Shown here one piece after another: positions 44,203 through 52,535 of a DNA stretch of 64,000 nt. The notes below the pieces were generated by a model that worked only from the letters and a program-made list of their open reading frames with translations, was not told where the DNA came from and did no database searches. The position numbers and the translations under genes are program-made. Origin of the DNA: Verrucomicrobia subdivision 6 bacterium (GTDB lineage: Bacteria; Verrucomicrobiota; Verrucomicrobiia; Methylacidiphilales; Verrucolacustridaceae); the NCBI GenBank assembly GCA_945874125.1, contig CAMCFB010000001.1, positions 1 to 64,000 of the forward strand, given 5' to 3'. Each line of letters begins with the position of its first letter. Position 1 is the stretch's first letter.

Positions 44203-44231
44203 TTGGGACGGACAAAACTCTGCCCGATTCT
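44203..44231 (+). promoter_or_regulatory. Promoter of the porin gene (leaderless layout)
   Basis: TTGGGA (44203-44208), a 17-base spacer and GATTCT (44226-44231) end 7 bases before the ATG at 44239. Confidence 0.45.
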
Positions 44232-44238
44232 TCCCCGT

Positions 44239-45900
44239 ATGGTCTTGGGTTTTCCAAAATCGGGGCGTTGGATTGTGCTTACTGCGCTGACCCTGTTTTC
44301 ATTCGCACCTCCCCTGCATGCCATGGACGAAGAAACCGCGAAAACGATTGCTGATCTTAAAGCTCAAATGCAGTCCCTGATGGACGAGGTAAAAAAACTA
44401 AAGAGTCAGCAGTCAAACAACCCACCGGTCGCCCGCCTTCGCCCTCCCACCCCTGAACCAACCGATCCAAACAAACCTCAGCCACCTCTGCTCCCTCATC
44501 CTTTCGGGTACACCCCATTTCTTACCCCAAAAGCTGCAAAACCAAATCGGAAGCCAATGCTTTCCTCGGAAGTACAAGAGCAATCTTCCATGGAACAGCA
44601 AGTCGAGGGCACCACAGAATCCACTCCAAAATCGGAGCAGCAACAACAGAGGGATCTCCCCCAGTTGGATGTATCAGAGAGAGGACTCATCTTCCGCTCC
44701 GCCGATCAACAACACCTGGTTCGGCTTGGAGGGCTTCTTCAACTGGATGATCGGCAGTTCGTCGACCCAGGGACAAGTGATATGTCCAAATTCCTCATTC
44801 GCCGGGCTCGCCCCTACGTGGCTGGTTTCTTTTACGATGATTGGGAGTACCGGTTTGCACCCGAATTCGCCCTTTCCGCGCCGAATGCCCAAACCTATCA
44901 AACGACCATTGCGGATGCTTTTATTAACTACGCCCCCATCGATGAAATCCAAGTTCAGGCAGGCAAGTTTACTCCACCCCTCGGCCTCGAAATGCTTACG
45001 CCCGCCGCGTTCGTTCCCTTTTCCGAACGCTCCTTAACCTCCAATCTGATTCCCAACCGTGAAATCGGCGTGATGACCCATGGCCTCGTCTTTTCGGAGA
45101 AACTCTCGTGGGCCGCTATGGTTGGAGCCGGATCACGGAATGATACCATCCAAAGCGGGCTCGATTACGGCACAGGTCCCGTGGGATATTTTCGAATATT
45201 CTGCCAGCCCTTTCGCAACGAATCGGACCTTCCCGAGGAACTGGAAGGTTTACACTTCGGCGTCGGTGGCAGTATTGGATGGCAAGCGCAGAATGACGGA
45301 GTCGATACCGCCAATTTATTTCAGAATTACAGCACCGACGGCGGAAATACATTTCTCACTTTCCCCAATGGGCTGAATGTTCAAGGCGAGGTTTGGAGAA
45401 TCAGCCCGCAACTTTACTATCGGTACGGCCCTCTCGCCCTGATCAGCGAATTCACCACCGAAAAGCAGGGGGTCAATACGGGCGGGGTGATTGGTTCGTC
45501 CGGGGGCGGTTTCACCAACTACCAGACCACTTCTTGGAATCTGGAACTCGATTGGGTTATCACGGGGGAAATCGCCTCCTTGGGCGGCGTCGTGCCTCAG
45601 CACCCTTTGGATTTTACCAACGGCGACATTGGCGCTTGGGAGATTAGCTTTCGTTACGATGGACTTGCCGCCGGTGCCAATATGTTTCGACCCATAGATC
45701 AGGGCGGTTTGGGAATCTCTCAAACCACCAGTGCCACCGGCGTGAATGGCGCCTCCCTGGCTCTCAACTGGTATCCCAATCGACTGATCCGCTTGGGTGT
45801 CACTCTCGAGTATAACGCCTTCACAGGCGGAGGTGCCCCCGGGACTGTCGTGGAAAATAATGAGCTCGGGTTCATTACCCGTCTCCAACTCCTCTATTAA
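44239..45900 (+). CDS. Phosphate-selective-type porin (OprO/OprP family)
   Basis: Outer-membrane trimeric channel, 553 residues. The signal peptide is WIVLTALTLFSFAPPLHA. Next comes a short coiled coil (AKTIADLKAQMQSLMDEVKKL), a Pro/Gln-rich linker, and from about residue 155 the Porin_O_P barrel (LVRLGGLLQLDDRQF, FLIRRARPYVAGFFYDDWEYRF, DAFINYAPIDEIQVQAGKFTPPLGLE), ending in LQLLY. The coiled-coil N-terminus is common in porins of PVC bacteria. The ATG at 44239 is chosen because it precedes the signal peptide; the TTG at 44203 lies in the promoter. Solute is unknown. Confidence 0.87.
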   Translation: MVLGFPKSGRWIVLTALTLFSFAPPLHAMDEETAKTIADLKAQMQSLMDEVKKLKSQQSNNPPVARLRPPTPEPTDPNKPQPPLLPHPFGYTPFLTPKAAKPNRKPMLSSEVQEQSSMEQQVEGTTESTPKSEQQQQRDLPQLDVSERGLIFRSADQQHLVRLGGLLQLDDRQFVDPGTSDMSKFLIRRARPYVAGFFYDDWEYRFAPEFALSAPNAQTYQTTIADAFINYAPIDEIQVQAGKFTPPLGLEMLTPAAFVPFSERSLTSNLIPNREIGVMTHGLVFSEKLSWAAMVGAGSRNDTIQSGLDYGTGPVGYFRIFCQPFRNESDLPEELEGLHFGVGGSIGWQAQNDGVDTANLFQNYSTDGGNTFLTFPNGLNVQGEVWRISPQLYYRYGPLALISEFTTEKQGVNTGGVIGSSGGGFTNYQTTSWNLELDWVITGEIASLGGVVPQHPLDFTNGDIGAWEISFRYDGLAAGANMFRPIDQGGLGISQTTSATGVNGASLALNWYPNRLIRLGVTLEYNAFTGGGAPGTVVENNELGFITRLQLLY

Positions 45901-47822
45901 CTCTTTCGCTCGGCCGCCACCCGCTTTTCCTCCCGCTCCTCACTCTCCCCCCCAAAACGATGATCCCGATAAAGGGTGATCGAGACGTCCTTATTCCTCC
46001 GAATGCACTCCTTGATTGCCTCCGGATCCTTTTCGCACCACAGCAATGTCTTCCAGCTCGTCAGATGCTTAGGCTTGTGGAAGTCGCTCCCAGCGATCAG
46101 AGGCAATCTCTTCAGCCCAACCGGATTAAAAAGATCATCCCGATTGCCAATTTCCCAAGCATCAATCAAAGGCCGAAACTCATCCTGCCGCTCCCACAAA
46201 TAAAGAGTGTCTTTTCCCCAGGCCGAACTCATGTGATGCGGGTGCGCCGCAATCGTCAACCCCCCCTGGGCGCGAACCTGCCCACAAATCTCTTTCAACG
46301 ATAGCGCAGGATCAATCGGACTCTGCAGATCGACCCCTAAAAGATGGGCCGATCCCTTCGCCGTGAGCCCATCATGGTTAAATTCCAGCCCTGGAAATAA
46401 AATCATCCGATACTTCGTCCAAGCCCGGTTCTTCTCCTCCCCCAACGCCCGAAAGTAGTCCGGTAAATCGTCCACCGTCAGGACTAAGCCTGAGAGATTA
46501 GCCAACCGCCCCAACAATCGCCGGCGATCAACCAGATGGTCGGTCACCGCCAATGCATCGAAACCCCTTCGGCCGTAAAAATCCACCAGTTCCCGCAGCG
46601 TCAGGCGCCCATCCGAAAAGATCGTATGGGCATGCAAATCCACCATGCGTAGACCTTTCTTCCCCGTGTGCCCATGATGAATCAGACGAAGTTCAGGGAC
46701 CCGTTCCATCTCGTTCGCCGATTGCGCCATCTGTAAGATTCGTCCCGCCAATCTCTCCGTTGCCCCCAACGACCGCACCGCCTCCTGCCGCGCCCTCCTT
46801 CCCCACTCCCGCAACCCCACCCCGCCCCCTTCCAAAGCTTGCCCGATTCGCGCCGCAATCTCAGACGGGGAGTCCGCCAGGGCACCACCCCCCAACCGCG
46901 TGACCAGCCGACAAATTCCCTTTCTTTTTTCCGAGTTCTTGCCTCCCTCCACCAGCACGGTCGGGCGACCCGTCGCCAGCACCTCCCGCACACTGATCGT
47001 GCCCGGCTTTGTCACCACCAAATCATGCGCCCGAATCATTCCCGCAAGATTTTTCACCCAGCCGTGAATCTCCAGCTTTCCCTGCGTCCCCGCAAAGGCT
47101 TTCCGTAAATCTCCCTTCAGCTCCTCCTCTTTGCCCACCACCGCCGTTACTTCCACATCGGGAAACGACAAAATCTTTTCGACCGTTCGCACGGCCTTTC
47201 GCCGGCGCGAGTTGATCAGATAAAGAATTCGAAAGGGTTCGCGATTTTTTCCTGATCCCCTTTTCCTCTCCTCCGCCGGCTCAAACGTCGGCCGAACGGG
47301 CCATCCTCCCGCCACGACTTCCTTCACCCTGGAGTTCGTCTCCTTTAACTCCTTCGCCGATCCCTCATCCGCCACCCATAAAAGATCCGCCGTCACTCCG
47401 TCCCAACCAGGCAACTCCTCCGCCTCCAAAACCACTCCCACTCTTTGAAAGCCTGCTTCCGATCGGTCCTGCACTCTCTCCTGCAACGCTAAGCCCACCG
47501 CAGGATGAAAAAAAACGACCACCTCAGGTCGCGCCTCCTCCAGAGTCAATGCTACTAACCGCCGCAACTGAGGCCACCCGGAGCTCCCCAATACATCCAT
47601 CCCCGCCCTCCGTATCCATCTCCCCAATGTCTCCCCTCTAGCCTTTCCCCTCCCCAACTTCCCCGAAATCCACCCCAACCACCCTTCGATCCCCCCCTGC
47701 CCTACCTCCCGAACCTCCACCCGTAACTCTGCCCCAGACTCCTCCTCTAAAACATCCCGCAACGCTCGCGCCACGTAGTGGTGCTCCTCTTGCCCCCCCG
47801 TCAGGATCAGAACGTCTTTCAC
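45897..47822 (-). CDS. Fusion of GT28/MGDG-synthase-like glycosyltransferase and PHP phosphoesterase domain
   Basis: A 641-residue two-domain protein. Residues 1-370 look like a GT-B enzyme of the MurG/monogalactosyldiacylglycerol-synthase group: an N-terminal Rossmann-like half with HHYVARAL near residue 14, and a C-terminal nucleotide-sugar signature HDLVVTKPGTISVREVLATG (near 266-285). From about 392 a PHP domain follows with VDLHAHTIFSDG, AVTDH, AAHPHH and GSDFH, so the metal site appears complete. PHP enzymes hydrolyse phosphoesters such as histidinol phosphate or nucleotides. Joint function is unknown. Start is GTG, 9 bases after a promoter. It converges with the porin gene. Confidence 0.8.
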   Translation of the reverse strand: MKDVLILTGGQEEHHYVARALRDVLEEESGAELRVEVREVGQGGIEGWLGWISGKLGRGKARGETLGRWIRRAGMDVLGSSGWPQLRRLVALTLEEARPEVVVFFHPAVGLALQERVQDRSEAGFQRVGVVLEAEELPGWDGVTADLLWVADEGSAKELKETNSRVKEVVAGGWPVRPTFEPAEERKRGSGKNREPFRILYLINSRRRKAVRTVEKILSFPDVEVTAVVGKEEELKGDLRKAFAGTQGKLEIHGWVKNLAGMIRAHDLVVTKPGTISVREVLATGRPTVLVEGGKNSEKRKGICRLVTRLGGGALADSPSEIAARIGQALEGGGVGLREWGRRARQEAVRSLGATERLAGRILQMAQSANEMERVPELRLIHHGHTGKKGLRMVDLHAHTIFSDGRLTLRELVDFYGRRGFDALAVTDHLVDRRRLLGRLANLSGLVLTVDDLPDYFRALGEEKNRAWTKYRMILFPGLEFNHDGLTAKGSAHLLGVDLQSPIDPALSLKEICGQVRAQGGLTIAAHPHHMSSAWGKDTLYLWERQDEFRPLIDAWEIGNRDDLFNPVGLKRLPLIAGSDFHKPKHLTSWKTLLWCEKDPEAIKECIRRNKDVSITLYRDHRFGGESEEREEKRVAAERKS

Positions 47823-47831
47823 TCTCTTATG

Positions 47832-47859
47832 TGAATAAGTTGGGGAAAAGGGAGAGCAA
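47832..47859 (-). promoter_or_regulatory. Promoter of glycosyltransferase-PHP gene (leaderless layout)
   Basis: On the minus strand TTGCTC (47854-47859), a 16-base spacer and TATTCA (47832-47837) end 9 bases before the GTG at 47822. Confidence 0.5.
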
Positions 47860-47926
47860 GTCCGCCGAGGTTACAATTATGTGTCAAACTAGGACATCCT
47901 GACCATTCGTTACTTGTAATTTCAAA

Positions 47927-48469
47927 TTAACGTTTTACGCCGCTTTTATAGGTATTTTCCAACCTCTCTTTGGCTTCCTGCTCTAATCTTTTCCGTAGTG
48001 GGGATAACTCCTCACGAATCGCCTTTTCTGTGGCCATCTTCTCCATCCAGTAAGCCCGAACAAAAGCCTGCTCATTTTCCGGGCCCACTTGAAGATCGAA
48101 GTCCTTGGCCACGGCCAAAGCCTCCTTGGTCGATTTAGCCCAAAATTCATCAATCCTCTCGACCAATCTGACCCTCTGCTCCTCGGATAACTTTTTATAC
48201 ATGGGCCACGCCTCCAACTTCTCCCCCAACTGCTCACGCGGCACCAAAGCCAAAGCCATAATTTGCACAAAGCGATCCTGATCCGGCGGGCCCGCCCAGA
48301 ACTGATCCTTCTCTCTCTGCACCATATCCCTCTTCGGGACGAAAGGGGCATCCGGCACCCGAGGAGGGCGCGGCTTTTTCGCTTTCTCACTGCCATCTGT
48401 CTCTTGCCCATGCCCCGCCCCGCCCAAGAGAGCCAACGCCAGAATTGCCCGCAGAGCTACTCGCCTCAT
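47927..48469 (-). CDS. Secreted periplasmic protein of the ECF-sigma cluster (CpxP/Spy-like layout)
   Basis: A 180-residue protein with a signal peptide (ALRAILALALLGGAGHGQ), then a mostly helical, charged body rich in Glu, Lys and Arg with LSEEQRVRLVERIDEFW and EELSPLRKRLEQEAKERLENTY. The layout recalls periplasmic sensors such as CnrX or Spy, but I cannot prove homology. It is the third gene after an ECF sigma factor and a single-span protein; the ATG at 48469 overlaps the latter's stop as ATGA. Confidence 0.7.
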   Translation of the reverse strand: MRRVALRAILALALLGGAGHGQETDGSEKAKKPRPPRVPDAPFVPKRDMVQREKDQFWAGPPDQDRFVQIMALALVPREQLGEKLEAWPMYKKLSEEQRVRLVERIDEFWAKSTKEALAVAKDFDLQVGPENEQAFVRAYWMEKMATEKAIREELSPLRKRLEQEAKERLENTYKSGVKR

Positions 48470-48780
48470 AAGCCAGCCCACCAACGACTCTCCCGATCCT
48501 CTTCCACCATCGCGTCCAAGGCCGCAAATAACTCCGCGTCCGCCACCGAAGGCTGACTATCCCACCGCAACCATCCAACCGCCAAAATTGCCGCCCCCGC
48601 ACCCAGTAAAACCCACCTCGGCAAACCAAACCACCCCCTCTTCCTATCCTCCTCCCGCCGCAAACGCGCCATCGTCTTGGCCGCAAACCACGGCGGTGCC
48701 TTCGCTACAGGGTCCGCCGCCCATAGCCTCCCCAACTGCGGCCCCAGCCCATCCCCACCCTCATCTCTCGTCTTCTTCAT
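48466..48780 (-). CDS. Probable anti-sigma factor, single membrane span
   Basis: A 104-residue protein. A cytoplasmic N-terminal half contains PPWFAAKTMARLRREE, similar to short anti-sigma N-termini, followed by one membrane segment at about 53-72 (LPRWVLLGAGAAILAVGWL) and a small periplasmic tail. It directly follows an ECF sigma factor gene and overlaps the periplasmic protein gene, which supports the role. No zinc-binding HxxxCxxC motif is present. Confidence 0.7.
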   Translation of the reverse strand: MKKTRDEGGDGLGPQLGRLWAADPVAKAPPWFAAKTMARLRREEDRKRGWFGLPRWVLLGAGAAILAVGWLRWDSQPSVADAELFAALDAMVEEDRESRWWAGL

Positions 48781-48802
48781 ATAGGATTAAACTACCATTT
48801 CT

Positions 48803-49402
48803 CTAACTAGGTTCGGTAAAAAATTCAGCTAGTCGATTCTTTAAATTTTCACGTGCCCTGAACATCAACGACTTAGCGCCGAGCTCGCTCACCCCAAGTA
48901 CTTTGGCGATCTCCGAAAACTCCATTTCCTCATGTTCTCGCAGGTGTACCACCAATCTCTGCTTTTTGGGTAAATGCGCACAAGCCAACCTCACCGCCTG
49001 AACCAGCTCCTTACCCGATAAATCATCTCGCGGATTTCTCTCCATGACCGACTCCTGACCACCCTCCACCTCTTCCCCCTCCTCATCCAAAACCACATCC
49101 GACACCACCAGCCGCTTCGATCGGTTATCACAAAAGGTAAACACCAGATTGCGGGTCACCGTCATCAACCACGTGGTAAATTTTGCTCGAGCTCGATAGG
49201 TCGGGGCCGCTCGCCAAATTCTTAAAAAGACCTGCTGAGCCAAATCCTCCGCATCCGGACCCGCCCCCCCAATCATTCTCGCCACCGTCCCATACACCCG
49301 ATCTTGATGTCGGATGATCAATTCCCGCAACGCCTCCTCATCCCCCTGCCCCATTCGCACCACCAGCGCATCATCCCCATCACCCTCTCTTTCGTTCACC
49401 AT
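48803..49402 (-). CDS. ECF-type RNA polymerase sigma factor
   Basis: A 199-residue sigma-70 family protein with region 2 (EALRELIIRHQDRVYGTVARM, AEDLAQQVFLRIWRAAP, FTTWLMTVTRNLV) and region 4 (LPKKQRLVVHLREHEEMEFSEIAKVLG, then the recognition helix SELGAKSLMFRARENLK). An acidic linker (DEEGEEVEGGQ) separates them. The ATG at 49402 has GGAGGAAG upstream. It starts 14 bases after thiS and precedes its probable anti-sigma gene. Confidence 0.9.
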   Translation of the reverse strand: MVNEREGDGDDALVVRMGQGDEEALRELIIRHQDRVYGTVARMIGGAGPDAEDLAQQVFLRIWRAAPTYRARAKFTTWLMTVTRNLVFTFCDNRSKRLVVSDVVLDEEGEEVEGGQESVMERNPRDDLSGKELVQAVRLACAHLPKKQRLVVHLREHEEMEFSEIAKVLGVSELGAKSLMFRARENLKNRLAEFFTEPS

Positions 49403-49416
49403 ACATCTTCCTCCTC

Positions 49417-49629
49417 TCACCCGCCCGCCACGACTTTAACAAACTCCAACCGATCACCGTGCTCCACTTTTCTCTCCCCCCACTCCTGTCGCAACAGGGC
49501 CTCCCCATTTCGTTCCACCAACACACTGGCAGGCTCCAACTTCATCTCCCGCACAATCTCCATCACCGTCCGATCGGAATTCACCTGCCGGGCTTTCCCA
49601 TTCGTAAAGACGATCACCTTCGCCGCCAT
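49417..49629 (-). CDS. thiS: Thiamine sulfur-carrier protein ThiS
   Basis: Ubiquitin-like sulfur carrier for thiazole synthesis. Seventy residues ending in the Gly-Gly tail that is adenylated and thiocarboxylated (FVKVVAGG). It lies 3 bases after thiH, the third gene in the order thiG-thiH-thiS. Confidence 0.9.
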   Translation of the reverse strand: MAAKVIVFTNGKARQVNSDRTVMEIVREMKLEPASVLVERNGEALLRQEWGERKVEHGDRLEFVKVVAGG

Positions 49630-49632
49630 CCT

Positions 49633-50754
49633 CTACTCCGCGAAAGCCCGATCCCAATCTTTCCAAACCGGATCCAGCCCCCGACTCCGTAGCACCGTAC
49701 TCAACTCCTCCGCACTTCTCCCATCCGACACCTCAAACTGCTCCGTTGCCTCCGCCCCCTCCCACTCCCCTGCCTCTAGGGCCACCTCCCGCCCCCGGAC
49801 CGTCCGATGCAAGCGCCCCTTCCCCACACCCGTGTAACCACCAGGATCCGTCTCCGAACCCGCACTCATCATCGTCACCCCCAACTCCATCAATCCATCC
49901 CGCAACTTCGCCGGCTCGCGGGTCGATAAAACAATGCCTGCTTGGGGAAACGCGATTCGAAAAGCACAGATCGCCCGGACAAAATCCCGATCCGACATCG
50001 CCACTCTCGGCTGAAACCCCCCCGCCGCCGGCCTCAACCTCGGCAAAGCCAAAGTGATCTGCGACCGCCACCCGACCTTCATCATGTGGGAAACGTGCGC
50101 CGCCAACGCCACCAGCTCCCTCCTCCAATCCGCTAACCCCACCAACACTCCTAAACCGATTCTGCGAAAACCTGCCGCATACCCTCGCTCCGGCCCTCCT
50201 AATCTCTCATCAAAGTTCCGCTTGGGACCCGAAACGTGCATCTCCGCGTACGCCGCCCGATCATAACTTTCCTGATACAGCACCAGACCCTCCGCCCCCG
50301 CCGCCACAATCTCCCGATACTCCGCCGTCGCCAGCGGCGCCACCTCAATCGCCACCGACGGGAAAAGCCCCACCGTCCGCTTCACCGTCTGGGCCAAATA
50401 AGAAACGGGTACCTCTCGAGGATGCTCACCGCTCACCAGTAAAAGATTTCGAAAACCCTGCGCCGCTAAATACTTCGCCTCCGACTCCACCTCATCCAGA
50501 TTCAAGGTGACCCGCCGAATCGGATTCTCCTTCGAAAACCCACAGTATTGACAGCTGTTGACGCACTCGTTCGAAAGATAGAGCGGGGCAAAGAGCCGCA
50601 TCGTTCGACCAAAGTTCTTTCTCGTTTCACCCCTCGCCTCGTTCGCCAAATCCTCCAGCCGCTTCGGCCCGAACATCAACTCCGCAAACGTTTCCACCGC
50701 CCTCGACCTCGCAAAAGGCAACACCTCCAGCGGATCCCCCGGCACTCCACTCAT
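49633..50754 (-). CDS. thiH: 2-iminoacetate synthase (tyrosine lyase) ThiH
   Basis: Radical SAM enzyme that cleaves tyrosine to dehydroglycine for the thiazole ring in anaerobic-type thiamine synthesis. The 373-residue protein has the CxxxCxxC cluster motif as [10 protein letters not shown] near residue 63, then the SAM-contact [12 protein letters not shown] and the C-terminal [15 protein letters not shown]. Its start overlaps the thiG stop (ATGA). Confidence 0.95.
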   Translation of the reverse strand: MSGVPGDPLEVLPFARSRAVETFAELMFGPKRLEDLANEARGETRKNFGRTMRLFAPLYLSNECVNSCQYCGFSKENPIRRVTLNLDEVESEAKYLAAQGFRNLLLVSGEHPREVPVSYLAQTVKRTVGLFPSVAIEVAPLATAEYREIVAAGAEGLVLYQESYDRAAYAEMHVSGPKRNFDERLGGPERGYAAGFRRIGLGVLVGLADWRRELVALAAHVSHMMKVGWRSQITLALPRLRPAAGGFQPRVAMSDRDFVRAICAFRIAFPQAGIVLSTREPAKLRDGLMELGVTMMSAGSETDPGGYTGVGKGRLHRTVRGREVALEAGEWEGAEATEQFEVSDGRSAEELSTVLRSRGLDPVWKDWDRAFAE

Positions 50755-51551
50755 TCGTCTAAAAATCCAGTCAGGGGACTCGTGGCCATGGCCGTGCGCT
50801 GGGTGGGTCCCAACCCCGCCTCGTACCCCATCCGTCCCGCCTCCACTCCCAAGCGAAACGCCCGCGCCATCGCGGCCGGATCCTCGGCCACCGCAATCGC
50901 GGTGTTCACCAGCACCCCATCGGCTCCCATCTCCATCGCCTCCGCCGCGTCGGACGGAGCCCCCAACCCCGCATCCACAATCACCGGAACCTGCGACTGC
51001 TCGATCATAATCTCAATCATCGCCCGCGTTTCCACCCCTCGATTCGATCCGATCGGCGCGCCCAAGGGCATGACCGTCGCCGCCCCCACCTCCTCCAGTC
51101 GCTTGGCCAAAACCGGATCCGCCTGAATATAGGGCAAGATCGTAAATCCCTCCTTCACCAAAATCTCGGTCGCTTTCAATGTCTCAATCGGGTCGGGCAG
51201 GAGATATCGAGGATCGGGATGAATTTCTAACTTAATCCACTTCGGCAGACCGGCCGCCACCGCCAGTCGAGCCAATCGCACCGCCTCCTCCGCACTCATC
51301 GCTCCGCTGGTATTAGCCAGGACCAGATATTTGGCGGGATCGATCTCCTTCAACATGTCCGCCTGCGGATCCTTTCGCCCCGTTAAATCCACTCGTCGCA
51401 AGGCAACTGTGACAATCTCTGCTCCACTCGCCTCCAGCGCCGCTTGCATTGCCAGAACAGATGGAAATTTCCCAGTCCCCAAAAGGAATCGAGATTGAAA
51501 CTCCCGATCTCCTATCTTCCACCCCTTCTGCGTTGCCACTTGAGATGTCAT
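50751..51551 (-). CDS. thiG: Thiazole synthase ThiG
   Basis: TIM-barrel enzyme assembling the thiazole phosphate from DXP, ThiS thiocarboxylate and dehydroglycine. The 266-residue protein has [10 protein letters not shown], the Schiff-base Lys in [29 protein letters not shown] and [29 protein letters not shown]. It is the first gene of the thi unit. TAGGGT lies 6 bases before its ATG, but no TTG -35 is evident. No thiamine-pyrophosphate riboswitch is visible in the 105-base gap to ispA. Confidence 0.96.
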   Translation of the reverse strand: MTSQVATQKGWKIGDREFQSRFLLGTGKFPSVLAMQAALEASGAEIVTVALRRVDLTGRKDPQADMLKEIDPAKYLVLANTSGAMSAEEAVRLARLAVAAGLPKWIKLEIHPDPRYLLPDPIETLKATEILVKEGFTILPYIQADPVLAKRLEEVGAATVMPLGAPIGSNRGVETRAMIEIMIEQSQVPVIVDAGLGAPSDAAEAMEMGADGVLVNTAIAVAEDPAAMARAFRLGVEAGRMGYEAGLGPTQRTAMATSPLTGFLDE

Positions 51552-51618
51552 CGAATTACCCTACGCCAGCCGCTCCCGTCTTTCCAGCTTCTGTCCGCCC
51601 AATGGGTAAATCATACGC

Positions 51619-51648
51619 TTGCCTTTTCTCCCTAAACTTCGTCATATG
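51619..51648 (+). promoter_or_regulatory. Candidate promoter of ispA (leaderless layout)
   Basis: TTGCCT (51619-51624), an 18-base spacer and CATATG (51643-51648) end 8 bases before the GTG at 51657. Confidence 0.35.
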
Positions 51649-51656
51649 TTTCCTTG

Positions 51657-52535
51657 GTGAACCCCAAAACATTTTGGAAATCCCGCCTCCCCTTGGTCGA
51701 AAAAGCGCTCGATCGCCTCATCTCCCCCCAAGCCAATCCACCCCTCATCCACCGCGCCATGCGCTACAGCCTGCTGGCCGGAGGAAAACGTCTGCGCCCC
51801 ATCCTTTGCCTGGCGGCGGCTCGTGCCGTCGGTGGCAAAGAGTCGTATGCCCTCCCTTCCGCCTGCGCCGTCGAATGCATTCACACTTACTCCCTCATTC
51901 ACGACGATCTTCCCTGCATGGACGATGATCATTTCCGCCGCGGTCGCCCGACCAACCACCGGGTCTACGGGGAAGCGGTCGCTGTCCTCGCGGGAGACGG
52001 CCTCCTGACTCAAGCCTTTGCCTCGGTCGCGCGGACCAAGCCCAACCGCCGCTACTCCCCGGCCGATCTCGTTACCGAACTCGCCCACGCCTCCGGTAGC
52101 CTCGGCCTCATCGCCGGCCAAGTTCTCGATCTCGATTCGGAAAAAAAGCGAATCCCTTTAAAGAGATTGGTCGAAATCCATCGCGCCAAAACGGGCGCTC
52201 TCATCACCACCTCCCTTCGCCTCGGCGCCATGTCGGTCGGTGCCCCTCCCGAAAAACTTCGCCACCTGACCCGCTTCGGCCAATCCCTCGGCCTGGCCTT
52301 CCAAGTTATTGATGATATTTTGGATATTACCTCCACCAAAGCAAAACTCGGCAAAAGCATCGGAAAAGATCAATCCGCAGGCAAAGCTACCTACCCTAAA
52401 CTTCTCGGTCTCGCTGGCGCCAAAAAAGAGGCCGGCCGCCTAACCGCCTCGGCCCGCGCCTCGCTCCGCCCACTAGGCTCCGCGGCCGCTCCCCTCCTCG
52501 CTATCGCGGACACTCTTCTTGGCCGCGATCACTAA
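51657..52535 (+). CDS. ispA: Farnesyl diphosphate synthase (IspA type)
   Basis: Makes FPP (C15) from IPP and DMAPP, the precursor of squalene here. The 292-residue protein has the first Asp-rich motif with the bacterial two-residue insertion (HDDLPCMDDD) and Tyr five residues before it, diagnostic of type II FPP synthases; the second motif FQVIDDILD is intact. The GTG at 51657 is preferred; a TTG lies just before it. Its last 63 bases overlap lpxB on the other strand. Confidence 0.93.
   Translation: MNPKTFWKSRLPLVEKALDRLISPQANPPLIHRAMRYSLLAGGKRLRPILCLAAARAVGGKESYALPSACAVECIHTYSLIHDDLPCMDDDHFRRGRPTNHRVYGEAVAVLAGDGLLTQAFASVARTKPNRRYSPADLVTELAHASGSLGLIAGQVLDLDSEKKRIPLKRLVEIHRAKTGALITTSLRLGAMSVGAPPEKLRHLTRFGQSLGLAFQVIDDILDITSTKAKLGKSIGKDQSAGKATYPKLLGLAGAKKEAGRLTASARASLRPLGSAAAPLLAIADTLLGRDH

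Noticed and set aside
51552-51656. Possible TPP riboswitch before thiG
   Set aside because: I looked for the CUGAGA and ACCUGA-type cores on the minus strand and saw neither.
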